The notes under the pieces: model-generated
Told to the model about the DNA's origin: nothing
Database searches by the model: none
Seen by the model: the letters and a program-made list of their open reading frames with translations, nothing else
Translations under genes and position numbers: made by a program
NCBI GenBank assembly: GCA_002686195.1
Contig: NZAS01000023.1
Span: 56,596-92,319, forward strand
Source of the DNA: Candidatus Pacearchaeota archaeon
GTDB taxonomy: Archaea > Nanoarchaeota > Nanoarchaeia > Pacearchaeales > GW2011-AR1
Direction: 5' to 3'
DNA: 35,724 nt
Part shown: positions 8,901-16,689 of the stretch, one piece after another
Position numbering within the stretch: the first letter of the stretch is position 1
Layout: each line of letters begins with the position of its first letter

Positions 8901-10497
8901 GGATATAACCAAGGGTAGAGTTAAAATAACTCAATGTATTGCAAGTCTTTATGTAGACGCCTTTGTAGATGGTTATGCTATAGATGGTTATGCTGATGAA
9001 GAAGACATATCAACTTCGGCAGAAGTTATAGCAGATAATTTTACAGATTATACATATCCAAATTCTTTGGGATTTTCGGAATGGGCGTATGCCTCTGCTG
9101 GCAGCTATGTGGTTGCTTCTGCGCTTTCTGGGTGGAATGAGCCGGTTTATTTTGACCTAGAAACAATTAACGCAGGAGAAAGGTACGCAAGATTAAGCTA
9201 TCCTTCTGGGGTGGATGATATATCTGGAGACTTTGTAATAGACGTAAGGATGTCTCGTACAATTTGGGATCAGAATGAATTAAAGTTTGGAAAAGTTGGA
9301 TTTTTTACAACTTTGGTAATAACGAATGATGATGGTACAGAATGCACTTTAAAGCTAGGCTGGAGACAAAGTGCGTATGAAAATGTTGAATTGTTTTATA
9401 GCGGAGAGATTGTAGACATATCGGCAGGAACGGTGATAAGTGATTTTGACTTTTCGGTAGAAGCTTCGGATGACCTTGGAGACGAAATAAGGTTTAGACT
9501 TAGAAGGGTTGACGAAGCTGTTTTTGCAATGTATTATGATGACACCTTGCTTGATTTTTCTGAGAATATTACCGGTCAATTTATAAGAATAGGCGAAGCA
9601 CCAGATGTTCAGCCTGGAAGTGGAGATGCTCAGGCTAAATTTGAAATTGCGCAATATGATAATCCGAATGTTGGAGTCATATATGCTACAACATTACATG
9701 ATTTGGTAATTAGACATAGTTATTCATCCGAGTCTTCTTCCGAAGAGGATTCGATAACGATAAGTAGAGATTCGGATAGTTTGATAAACAGAGCAACAGT
9801 TACCTTCCCTATTCTATTAACGCAGAGAACAAATATTATATCAGCAACACTGAGTATGACTGCCGCAGATGTAATTTCTTCTGAAGAAAGCTTTAATATT
9901 ATACCTTATGATATATTAAATGCAGATAATTTGGGCACTTTGATTGATTATCCTTTAGAGGAAAATGATTCTTTTGTAGTTACTTTTGAGCCAGGAGATG
10001 TATCAGTAGGCGGAACAATAGATGTAGATGTAACTACTTTGGCAATATATTTCTTATCTAAACCAGGACATTTGCCAGGATTTTATAAAGCGGTAATCAT
10101 AGAGCCTAGCGCTACAGCGGAGGCTACTATAGCCATTCTTCCTTCGATGACCCTAACCATAGAATATGAAGATGTAACTACTGGAGTTATTTTCAAGGTT
10201 GGTGCAAGTCTAGATTCTAGTACTGGAATTGTTTCTCTGCAAACAAAGAATATTCTATATGACTCTTTAAACGAAGCAAATAGAACAGTTTTGAAGTTTG
10301 GAGTACATCTTAAAAAGTCTGGATTTGCAAATGATGATATAACTATAGGGATCAAGGACCTGGCAAGAGTTGGAATAGGAACTTGTGTTGATGAAACAGA
10401 GTTTGAAGAGGATGAGCTTTGCTACTTCATTGCTGGCAGCACAGCGACAGGAACCTTCGTTGAAGGCCCATTCCCCTGCTACTTCCATCTGCCATAA
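5932..10497 (+). CDS. Giant putative virion protein with dockerin-like Ca-binding pair
   Basis: It has 1521 residues from the ATG with a good Shine-Dalgarno; a 13-codon TTG extension is rejected. The N-terminus carries F-F-D-G-Q-R-V-T-E-A-D-L-D-D-E-Q, the kind of motif seen at the start of some phage baseplate or fibre proteins (family assignment tentative). Two EF-hand-like loops, D-L-D-N-D-G-E-I at 638 and D-L-N-D-D-G-T-V at 684, form a dockerin type I-like unit. A Cys cluster (C885, C887, C891, C897) follows. A D-G-Y repeat lies at about 1013-1020. The rest is beta-rich, acidic and Ser/Thr/Asp-rich, with no transmembrane segment. It is 57 bases downstream of the first giant gene and probably co-transcribed and co-assembled with it. 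It is also the last structural gene before the glycan cluster, which makes it a candidate acceptor of that glycan (inference). Confidence 0.7.
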   Translation: MAKANREKLSRVNFFDGQRVTEADLDDEQIHHRGLVSSLTKDFHGSGIVRDRLFESYVLLDTSDPGTYLDDDEENESEFVIDSGSYDGKAIFLDRQPSDTVYGNRLEIEATGLDVGGRLATKVLIVGAAFSSLSDSGELVSEVLEFKENGSKVTENYYVRVVSVFFNNFSGGTGRTENSLSEESLNLLGEDGKILIKEAEPFNAFARTQTAFQIKAPNIELANFITSSEELSIEDEIKNGLGSVYNFNDLYFELNSKEEIAFEVDGNQTVSYGQKFLAKADNVQKVDLLFSVKEDEAAASGEEYNFSGDIVISIHRLSTDIQCITDPHPDNLIDFDPEPSPLIEMSYSQEDLEALGYKLNGTPQVVSFDFSGTLIADPGIDPSLEVDEYYAVLVSRRGDNRTGTIVMQKGYDKVSKKTNNGQTLNVTESFGKQTSRFIEFDPNNLVYVDDMDSSLWFVVHSDTIEVTDGIAYTDDGLLVILPKTEEYVGSTEISYFMRNVGLSDVSEGTDNLLVLQRQDDFVTPGIHPRTGNFVNTRVQDSPSVSIMTTKEWEDVDENYPPILLARIRDNNVREAQDITGTFDRPGLLGSDEIIFVEPDSDMLTENLINRIITPDMDCECNSRYRIVAATCAKVYAGDLDNDGEITSSDIVDLLNVVGNTINTETTERRILGGELDLIDFIKSDLNDDGTVDGTDIELIEDAVDGYVNFSVEEAFDVLTLKLENILEEDNYPVLFDSSDSTDSAASGATSSGEDTVSFTTELENQALAIRLGDQVTIPSDSSDAGVYLVYSKTVDETGTGVVLSVTDTDGVDVSFSGSSGFDLTVASGTRVNLYADNPKLLDVPYAEKNWSISYIGAPHQSDFLDVCDLRRYVETNFIEEFEETCVCDEDLCIEEDDCTPLYKNQKVLPNDLFIPSGEIYKEPGVPYHGDIEYSTITIPLPPGTIDDCEVDLYTNFIKADSGKCKTESGYPAMKFSDGTYVGCGDSGAETDITKGRVKITQCIASLYVDAFVDGYAIDGYADEEDISTSAEVIADNFTDYTYPNSLGFSEWAYASAGSYVVASALSGWNEPVYFDLETINAGERYARLSYPSGVDDISGDFVIDVRMSRTIWDQNELKFGKVGFFTTLVITNDDGTECTLKLGWRQSAYENVELFYSGEIVDISAGTVISDFDFSVEASDDLGDEIRFRLRRVDEAVFAMYYDDTLLDFSENITGQFIRIGEAPDVQPGSGDAQAKFEIAQYDNPNVGVIYATTLHDLVIRHSYSSESSSEEDSITISRDSDSLINRATVTFPILLTQRTNIISATLSMTAADVISSEESFNIIPYDILNADNLGTLIDYPLEENDSFVVTFEPGDVSVGGTIDVDVTTLAIYFLSKPGHLPGFYKAVIIEPSATAEATIAILPSMTLTIEYEDVTTGVIFKVGASLDSSTGIVSLQTKNILYDSLNEANRTVLKFGVHLKKSGFANDDITIGIKDLARVGIGTCVDETEFEEDELCYFIAGSTATGTFVEGPFPCYFHLP
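8966..8995 (+). repeat. 15-base tandem repeat encoding DGYAI-DGYA
   Basis: tagatggttatgcta at 8966-8980 is directly followed by a second copy at 8981-8994 (one base short of perfect). It encodes D-G-Y-A-I-D-G-Y-A near residue 1013. This is the third independent DGY tandem repeat in the two structural genes. Confidence 0.9.
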
Positions 10498-10521
10498 TTT
10501 TTAAAAAAACAAGCTCTTTTT

Positions 10522-10540
10522 GGTATAATTACATACCATG
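10522..10540 (+). promoter_or_regulatory. Candidate promoter -10 box abutting the first glycosyltransferase start
   Basis: A perfect TATAAT (10524-10529) sits only 8 bases before the ATG at 10538, and no Shine-Dalgarno is present. Transcription from it would start at about 10536-10538 and give a leaderless or near-leaderless message. The same bases form a 5-bp inverted repeat, GGTAT(AATTAC)ATACC at 10522-10537. No convincing -35 is seen. It could be a phage-type late promoter or a chance match in AT-rich DNA. Confidence 0.4.
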
Positions 10541-11623
10541 AGTGCATTAAAAATTAGATCGCAGGCAATGCTTGGAACAACTCATTCTTGGGCGGTTACA
10601 ATAAGGAGTTTGCTCAGAGAATTTCGAAACATGGGCAACACGTTGTATTTGAATAGTATAAATGGATATGATATGTGTCCAGATGAGTGGACAAAGTTTC
10701 GCAGAGAGTGTGTTGACGCAGATATTGATTTGACATACACATTGCCTAGAAATTTTAAACAAAGATTTAATAGAAATTCTAAATTAAAGTTGGCAATATA
10801 TAATTATGAATCAAGTATCCTGCCGAGCGTTTGGAAAGACAGCATAAATTATATAGATTATGCCTTGCCTTCTAGTAATTTTTCAAAAGAAGTTTTTGTT
10901 AACTCTGGATGGCCGGAGGAGAAGTGTATAGTTATTCCTCATGGCGTTAATTTGCAAGATTTTAAAGATAAGTCTAAGGTTAGTAACTTTAAGACAAAAA
11001 AGAAATTTAAATTTTTAAACGTTTCTATATCTCATTATAGAAAAAATATAGATATTCTTGTTGATGCTTATTATAGGGCATTTACAGACGCTGATGACGT
11101 ATGTCTTCTTCTAAAGGTTAAGCTTGAAAAGCCAAAATATAAATTTGAATGCGATGTAGTGCAGCAAATTTTAAAAGCACAAAAGAAGCACAAAGGAAGG
11201 CCGCTGCCTCAAGTTGAGGTTGTGCAGCACAAATATGATAGCATGATTCCATTGTATAATTCATGTGATTGTCTTGTAAGCGCTTCGTCTGCTGAAGGTT
11301 TTGGGCTTCCGCTGCTTGAGGGTCTTGCGGCAGGCATGGTTGTTGTGGCCCCAAGGTGTACAGGCCAATTAGATTTTCTTAATGATAATAATTCGTTATT
11401 AGTTGATGTAAAGGAAATAGACGCAACAGCAAAATATCAATACTGGAGGCCTTCGAAGGGAGCAAAGACTTATCTTCCAGAGGTGGAAAGTTTATCTGAA
11501 AATATGAAAATGGTATATAATGATTATAAAGATTTAAAGAAAAAATTTAAACAAGAGTCAAGAAAAACAGTAGAGAAGTTTACTTGGGAAAATGCTGCAA
11601 AGCAAATATTGGATATTTCATGA
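10538..11623 (+). CDS. GT4-type (GT-B fold) glycosyltransferase
   Basis: This 361-residue protein has a typical GT4 layout. The N-terminal Rossmann-like half ends in an I-P-H-G-V-N turn at 133-138. The C-terminal nucleotide-sugar-binding half carries the EX7E motif (E253-G-F-G-L-P-L-L-E261) followed by G-L-A-A-G. The family retains the anomeric configuration when transferring sugar from an NDP or GDP donor; donor and acceptor cannot be read from sequence. It opens the carbohydrate cluster. Its ATG lacks a Shine-Dalgarno but directly follows a TATAAT box. Its TGA overlaps the next ATG (ATGA), so the pair is likely translationally coupled. Confidence 0.88.
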   Translation: MSALKIRSQAMLGTTHSWAVTIRSLLREFRNMGNTLYLNSINGYDMCPDEWTKFRRECVDADIDLTYTLPRNFKQRFNRNSKLKLAIYNYESSILPSVWKDSINYIDYALPSSNFSKEVFVNSGWPEEKCIVIPHGVNLQDFKDKSKVSNFKTKKKFKFLNVSISHYRKNIDILVDAYYRAFTDADDVCLLLKVKLEKPKYKFECDVVQQILKAQKKHKGRPLPQVEVVQHKYDSMIPLYNSCDCLVSASSAEGFGLPLLEGLAAGMVVVAPRCTGQLDFLNDNNSLLVDVKEIDATAKYQYWRPSKGAKTYLPEVESLSENMKMVYNDYKDLKKKFKQESRKTVEKFTWENAAKQILDIS

Positions 11624-13152
11624 ATATATTGGATTCACATAAAAAGATTAATTGGAAATCCAATGGTGTTGCTTTTTATGGTAAAAACATTATAATGAAT
11701 GCTAATTCAAAATTAATCACTAGAGTATCAAATTTTGATTCTGTAAAAATAAAGATAATTGGAAAAAAAATTTCTGGCAATGGTTTTTTAAGATTATGTA
11801 TTAAAAATGCGCAAAAAGAAATACTTTTTTCAAAAGATATTAAGTTTACAAAAAATTCATGGTCAGAACAATCTTTTGAGTGTAACTCTCAAATTAAAAA
11901 TGGAATATTTGAAATATCAAGGGACAGAAAGTCTTTCGGAAGAGTTGAGATAGGGAGACTTGTCTTAGACGATGGCAGGGCTGATAATAGTTTAATAAAA
12001 AATAAAAAAATAAAAACCAACAATGTTGATTATTTTGATTTTTATTTAAAAAGTTTAAAAGAAATATCCATAAAAAAGAAGATAGCTGTTGTTATTCCAT
12101 ATGGGATATATGGAGGTGGAGAGGTATATCTTAAAAATATTTTTTCAAAAACCAAGGATGTTTTTAATGTTGATTTTTTATATTTATCAAAAAATACATT
12201 AGAATATGAAATATCAAATACAAATATAAAACATAAACATGTTGGTAATTTGAATCGTATGTCTGCAACTTTGAGTAACAATAGATATGATACAATTATT
12301 TTTTATAATAGTGCAAAAGTATATAATATAATTTCAAATTTAAAAAGAGATAATAAAATAAATTCAAACATTGTAGAGATATATCATAGTGACTTTATTT
12401 GGCAAGATGCTGTAGCCAAGATGAGGGAAAGAGAAAATATTGATTTTATATTTAGGGTAAGTAAAAATTTAGCAACAGATATCTCAGGTGTTTTAGATGA
12501 AAATAAAATATTTATGCCAGTAGGAATTGATACCAAACTTTTTATAAGGAAAGATAATGTAGATTTAAGAAAAGAATTAAAAATTGATAGCAAAAAAACA
12601 ATTTTTGGAATGGTGGCAAGGCTTTCTCCGGAGAAGAATATAGAATATGCTTTAACCTTGGTAAAAGGTCTGTCGGATATTCAGCTTGTAGTAGTTGGCT
12701 CGGGCCCCCTTGCTGCGAGATTGCAAACTTTTGCGAAAGAAAATAAAATAAATAATGTTTCATTTTTGGGATATAGAAAAAATATTCAAGATTTTTATAA
12801 TATTTTTGATGCGTTTTTATTGACATCGAAAATGGAAGGAACTCCAATTTCAATACTTGAGGCAATGTCATGTTCTTTGCCCATTTACTCAACTGGTGTC
12901 GGCCAAATAAAAAATGACTTTGGACATTTGGATAATTTTTATATATTAAATAAGTCTATAGAACATGATAAAAAGCTTTTGACAAAACAGATTAATATGC
13001 CAAATTATTGTCAAAACTTAAGAGATTATATAATTAATAATTATAATATTAATGCAATATCAAATAAGTTTTTTGCAAATATTTTAAATAGTTCATTAAA
13101 TTTCATGGAAAAAACCGAAGATGTAATTATTATTTCTGGAGAATATATATGA
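11620..13152 (+). CDS. GT4 glycosyltransferase with N-terminal beta-sandwich-like domain
   Basis: The start is the ATG in the ATGA overlap with the preceding gene (510 residues); an in-frame TTG at 11584 would add 12 residues inside that gene and is rejected. Residues 1-115 are beta-strand-like with alternating hydrophobics and no GT signature, possibly a carbohydrate-binding or accessory domain (inference). Residues 130-500 are GT-B: a glycine-rich I-P-Y-G-I-Y-G-G-G-E loop near 152-161, R334 and E338-K339 in a R-L-S-P-E-K motif, and EX7E at E406-E414. The family's usual length is about 370 residues, so the N-terminal extension is real. The reading is very AT-rich, richer than its neighbours. 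It ends in an ATGATGA overlap with the next gene. Confidence 0.85.
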   Translation: MNILDSHKKINWKSNGVAFYGKNIIMNANSKLITRVSNFDSVKIKIIGKKISGNGFLRLCIKNAQKEILFSKDIKFTKNSWSEQSFECNSQIKNGIFEISRDRKSFGRVEIGRLVLDDGRADNSLIKNKKIKTNNVDYFDFYLKSLKEISIKKKIAVVIPYGIYGGGEVYLKNIFSKTKDVFNVDFLYLSKNTLEYEISNTNIKHKHVGNLNRMSATLSNNRYDTIIFYNSAKVYNIISNLKRDNKINSNIVEIYHSDFIWQDAVAKMRERENIDFIFRVSKNLATDISGVLDENKIFMPVGIDTKLFIRKDNVDLRKELKIDSKKTIFGMVARLSPEKNIEYALTLVKGLSDIQLVVVGSGPLAARLQTFAKENKINNVSFLGYRKNIQDFYNIFDAFLLTSKMEGTPISILEAMSCSLPIYSTGVGQIKNDFGHLDNFYILNKSIEHDKKLLTKQINMPNYCQNLRDYIINNYNINAISNKFFANILNSSLNFMEKTEDVIIISGEYI

Positions 13153-14273
13153 TGAGCAATAAAATTCCAGATATAAGGTTTTTCGGAAAGCCGCAAAGTA
13201 AAAGCGGATATGGAAATGCAACGATTAATATCAGTTTGGCATTTTCAAGATCAAATGTTCAAACTAGATTTGAATTAAATAAAAATAAAAGATTATTTGG
13301 AGAAGAATTAAATAGTTTCCAAGGCAGTCCAAAAATTGATTTTTATTTGCACACTCCTCCTTTCTCTAAGCATAGAACTAGCAATTATAAAATTGGATAT
13401 TTTTATTGGGAAGCCAGTGTGCTTCCAAGGCTTTGGGCGAAAGATATACAGAAGAGCGTTAATGAGCTTTGGGTTCCTTGCAGCCTTATTAAGGCGGCTT
13501 GTTTAAAGACAGGCTTCAAGGGCCCTATAGAGATATTGCATACTCCATGTAATGTAGATATTTCTTTTTCGAATATAGCTATACCATCTCCTATGACAGA
13601 AAATTTGGTTTTATCAGATAAAACTTTTAAGTTTTATTCGGTTTTTCAATGGAGCGACAGAAAGGGATATACAGAACTTTTAAAAGCATATTATAAAGAA
13701 TTTGATAGTAATGATAATGTTATTTTAATATTAAAAGTAAATCCAATAAAGAAAGGTAGCAATAATATTGCAAAAATTAAATCAGATATTTTGAAAATTA
13801 AAAAGATGATGAACAAAAAGAATCTTCCAAAAATATATTTGATTACACAGCATATAGACAAAGAGTCTCTTATGGGGCTGCACAGAGCCTGTGATGCCTT
13901 CGTGCTGCCTCATCACGGAGAGGGCTGGGGCATGCCTATACATGACGCTATGCTATGCGACAGCTACGTTATAACCACAGGGTTCGGAGGAATAACAGAA
14001 CTGTTGAATGAAGATAATGCTTTTTTGATAGATCATAGCATACATCCTGTAAAGACTATGGATTGGAGCCCGTGGTATCAATCATATCAAAAGTGGGCAT
14101 ATCCTAAGGTTCCACACTTGAGAGTTTTGATGAGAGATGTTTACAAGGGCAAAAAAGAATATATTTATAAACTGGAAAACGCGAGATGTTTAGCTGCATC
14201 GCTGGATATAAAGTCTTGTTCAGAAAGAATAGAGAAAATATTGTCAAAGAAAAGGTTTAAAAGATTTTTATAA
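13149..14273 (+). CDS. GT4-type glycosyltransferase with EX7D variant
   Basis: This 374-residue GT-B protein starts in an ATGATGA overlap, with GGAGA at 13138-13142 as ribosome site. The N-terminal half has K-S-G-Y-G-N-A, common in this glycosyltransferase group. The donor-binding half has H-G-E258-G-W-G-M-P-I-H-D266, so the second acidic residue of the usual EX7E is Asp. Catalysis may still be possible because the first Glu is the stronger signature. Substrates are unknown. The DNA encoding this motif (13,861-13,980) is 55% G+C, against 20-25% in the 120 bases before it, and uses C-ending codons that the rest of the gene avoids, suggesting a recombined patch. Confidence 0.85.
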   Translation: MMSNKIPDIRFFGKPQSKSGYGNATINISLAFSRSNVQTRFELNKNKRLFGEELNSFQGSPKIDFYLHTPPFSKHRTSNYKIGYFYWEASVLPRLWAKDIQKSVNELWVPCSLIKAACLKTGFKGPIEILHTPCNVDISFSNIAIPSPMTENLVLSDKTFKFYSVFQWSDRKGYTELLKAYYKEFDSNDNVILILKVNPIKKGSNNIAKIKSDILKIKKMMNKKNLPKIYLITQHIDKESLMGLHRACDAFVLPHHGEGWGMPIHDAMLCDSYVITTGFGGITELLNEDNAFLIDHSIHPVKTMDWSPWYQSYQKWAYPKVPHLRVLMRDVYKGKKEYIYKLENARCLAASLDIKSCSERIEKILSKKRFKRFL

Positions 14274-14288
14274 TACTTAGGGTTTAAT

Positions 14289-15218
14289 ATGGCTAAAAAA
14301 TTAAAAATAGCGGATTGGTTGGTGCATGGAGGGCATCAATATGAGTTTTTCAAAACAGGTCATGACTTTTTTTGCTCAAAGATTAACGGAAACGCTCCAT
14401 CTCCACGGGATTTCGGGCGGCCCAGAAATGAGAATGTTAATTATGTTAAGGAGGAAAGGTTGACCCGAGGACGATATGACATTATTATGGTTAGAACCGG
14501 AATAAAGCCGCATAGGTATAAACCGGTAAGATACAAGAAGAGACCTTCTGTTGGCATAGCAGTAATGCAAACACACACACCATTTTCAGTACCGTCTTGG
14601 GTAAAGTGTATTGTATGGAACTCAAAAGATGTTATGGTTAAATACATGCAAACCTTTCGAGGCAAAAAACATTTTTATATTCCACATGGATTTGATCCAG
14701 ATGAATTTCAAAATTTTTATGTAGAAAGAAATGATCGAGTTCTTAGTGCGGTCTCTCTTTTCGAGAGAAGAAGAAATTTGTTAGGATTTGATGAATGGAA
14801 GTGGGTGAGCGACAAGCTTGGTAATTGCGATTTGCTTGGACATGGAAATGATGACCTGAAAGAGTCAATAGGTTCTTTCCCTTTGGTCAAATTAGTTAGA
14901 ACCTATAACAAATATGGTGTTTTCTTAAATACGACCACCAAAAGTGCAATGCCTAGAACGAGGGCTGAAGCATTAATGTGTGGATCTCCCTTAATAACAA
15001 CAAATAATTTTGGTATAGATAAATATTTAGTTCATGGAAAAAGTTGTCTTTTCGCAAACACCAAGGAAGATATGGCCAGACAAGTTAAGAGGGTATTATC
15101 GTCAAAATCTATGCAAGAAGACCTTGGAGAGGCTGGCAGAGAGGCTGCAATTAAATATTTTAATATTAAAAAATATATCGAAAGATGGAACCAGGTTTTT
15201 AAAGAGGCTTTAAGATGA
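14289..15218 (+). CDS. GT-B-like glycosyltransferase
   Basis: This 309-residue protein carries a Y-I-P-H-G-F-D turn at the domain boundary and a C-terminal R-A-E-A-L-M-C-G-S-P-L-I-T-T motif, as in GT4 enzymes. The first acidic residue of EX7E is replaced by Ser, so donor contacts differ from canonical GT4. The N-terminal domain is short for the family, which puts the enzyme at the small end of GT-B proteins. A weak TTAGGG precedes the ATG by about 5 bases. It lies within the run of nine transferases and is followed by a GT-A gene after 9 bases. Donor and acceptor are unknown. Confidence 0.75.
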   Translation: MAKKLKIADWLVHGGHQYEFFKTGHDFFCSKINGNAPSPRDFGRPRNENVNYVKEERLTRGRYDIIMVRTGIKPHRYKPVRYKKRPSVGIAVMQTHTPFSVPSWVKCIVWNSKDVMVKYMQTFRGKKHFYIPHGFDPDEFQNFYVERNDRVLSAVSLFERRRNLLGFDEWKWVSDKLGNCDLLGHGNDDLKESIGSFPLVKLVRTYNKYGVFLNTTTKSAMPRTRAEALMCGSPLITTNNFGIDKYLVHGKSCLFANTKEDMARQVKRVLSSKSMQEDLGEAGREAAIKYFNIKKYIERWNQVFKEALR

Positions 15219-15227
15219 GGAAGCAAT

Positions 15228-15911
15228 ATGAATAAAAATGTTATAATCTGCATAGGCACAATAGGTGCGCCCACGTTTGATAGGTGTAAAAAGATTATCA
15301 ACAGCCTTGCTTTAGATCATCCAAGGGTTTCTAAGGTTGTTATTATAAAAAACAAAACTCCTCAATCTGCATGGTTAAATGAGATGAGAGTAAAATCAAG
15401 AGGTATGAAGTGGTGCATACAGATAGATGAAGATATGTACCTATATCCTAATTCAATCAATAAGCTAATTGGTTTTGCAGAAAAAAAAGAAAAAGAAGGA
15501 GTAAAGATTTTAAATGCATCATCATTATTATATGATTTATTTTTAGAATCTAAAGTTGGATCTTTAAAAATTTGGAGTGTTGAACCATTACAGATGCTGG
15601 AGTTTAAAGATGTTTTGGGTGGAGATAGGGATTTCGCCAAAAGAGCAAAAAAGCTTGGGTACAATAACGTTGAGACAAGACTAGTTTTAGGAGAGCATGA
15701 TTCTGCGCCAACTCCAGAAGTGGCTTTTAAAAAATATTTTGAATATATTCAGAAAATGAGGAAATTTTCTGATGAAAAAGGAGCAAAGGAATTTAGTAAT
15801 TTTTTAAAACGAAAATGGCTAAAAGACAAAACTCTTATTAGCAAAAAAGCTTATGATGGAAGCCTTAAAGGTCTTCGGTCAACTATGATAAACAAGTCTA
15901 AAAGAAAATAA
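15228..15911 (+). CDS. GT2-like (GT-A fold) glycosyltransferase
   Basis: This 227-residue protein has an N-terminal hydrophobic strand (V-I-I-C-I-G-T) and an I-D67-E-D69-M motif that fits the metal-binding DXD of GT-A enzymes. It is followed by the expected helix-strand pattern and a basic C-terminal tail. No membrane anchor is present. A GAGGAAG Shine-Dalgarno at 15217-15223 supports the ATG. It is shorter than typical GT2 proteins (about 250-300), but the catalytic half appears complete. The 3' end shares an imperfect direct repeat with the start of the next gene. Substrate is unknown. Confidence 0.7.
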   Translation: MNKNVIICIGTIGAPTFDRCKKIINSLALDHPRVSKVVIIKNKTPQSAWLNEMRVKSRGMKWCIQIDEDMYLYPNSINKLIGFAEKKEKEGVKILNASSLLYDLFLESKVGSLKIWSVEPLQMLEFKDVLGGDRDFAKRAKKLGYNNVETRLVLGEHDSAPTPEVAFKKYFEYIQKMRKFSDEKGAKEFSNFLKRKWLKDKTLISKKAYDGSLKGLRSTMINKSKRK

Positions 15912-15979
15912 AGTATTTACAGTAAGATAACAAATAGGCTTAGATATGGGCAAAAGAAAAATAAAAGTATTTATAGTAA
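15900..15979 (+). repeat. Imperfect direct repeat flanking a gene junction
   Basis: Bases 15900-15925 and 15952-15979 share a roughly 27-base sequence (both start aaaagaaaa; the core aagtattta-agtaa is shared) with one mismatch and two single or double base gaps. Copy 1 covers the stop of one glycosyltransferase and copy 2 the start of the next. It looks like a scar of duplication or insertion at the junction. Confidence 0.55.
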
Positions 15980-16689
15980 CACCAGCATGGAAAAGATTTA
16001 ATGTTTCTAGAGTTGTGTTTTCTAATTTTAATTGGATTAAAAAGTCTTTGTCAAAAAGTATAAATATACAGGTAGTTATTATAGCAAATGATTTAAATTT
16101 AAATATAGCTAAAGAGTTTGGGTTTCACACAGTAGTGTCCCCAAATCATTTTCTTGGAGAAAAATTTAATGATGGATATGAATTTGCATTTAAACATGGA
16201 GCAGATATCGTTATACCGGTGGGAAGCGATAGTTTGATATCTCCTGGTATAATAGAAAGAGGAGTTAAGCTGTCTAAGGTAAATAATATAGTTTTTTCGT
16301 CTATGCATTCTGTTATAAGAGAAGACGGAAGAATGATTGGACATATAAAAACAGCATCAGCAAAAAATAGATCTAACAAAGGTGCTTTGTGGCTATATAG
16401 AAGAGACGTTATGAGCAAGGTGGGCTTTAGGCCTTGTGATAATAGGATAAAAAAAGGTTGTGATAGAAGCACTTTGAAGTCATTGGTAGATAAAAAAACA
16501 AAATTCATTTTAAATGATATTAATTTTTACCAACATGTTGGTATTAAAAGCAAGAGTCATCAAATATGTAAATACAATGATTATAAGGCACAATTTGTAA
16601 GTCAAGCAGCAGAGCCTTTTAAGATTTTAAAGAAATATTATCCTAAAAACACTATAATTGATATTAAAAAATATTATGGAATTAAATAA
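15946..16689 (+). CDS. GT-A-like glycosyltransferase
   Basis: This 247-residue protein begins with V-F-I-V-T-P-A-W-K-R, the first strand of a GT2-like fold. The motif V-G-S-D95-S-L-I-S-P-G occupies the position of the metal or donor DXD, although only one Asp is present. A basic C-terminus follows, and no transmembrane segment is visible. The ribosome site is weak (AGG of TAGGC). Its TAA overlaps the next ATG (TAATG). Assignment to GT-A is by overall pattern; the exact family and substrate are not recognised. Confidence 0.65.
   Translation: MGKRKIKVFIVTPAWKRFNVSRVVFSNFNWIKKSLSKSINIQVVIIANDLNLNIAKEFGFHTVVSPNHFLGEKFNDGYEFAFKHGADIVIPVGSDSLISPGIIERGVKLSKVNNIVFSSMHSVIREDGRMIGHIKTASAKNRSNKGALWLYRRDVMSKVGFRPCDNRIKKGCDRSTLKSLVDKKTKFILNDINFYQHVGIKSKSHQICKYNDYKAQFVSQAAEPFKILKKYYPKNTIIDIKKYYGIK

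Noticed and set aside
10498..10521. Possible intrinsic terminator between the structural genes and the glycan cluster
   Set aside because: The A-run and T-run could pair, but the stem contains almost no G/C and would be too weak. No other hairpin plus T-run was found there.
11584..11619. TTG start extending the second glycosyltransferase into the preceding gene
   Set aside because: The ATG in the ATGA overlap is the usual coupled start in this cluster, and the extension is out-of-frame coding sequence of the upstream gene.
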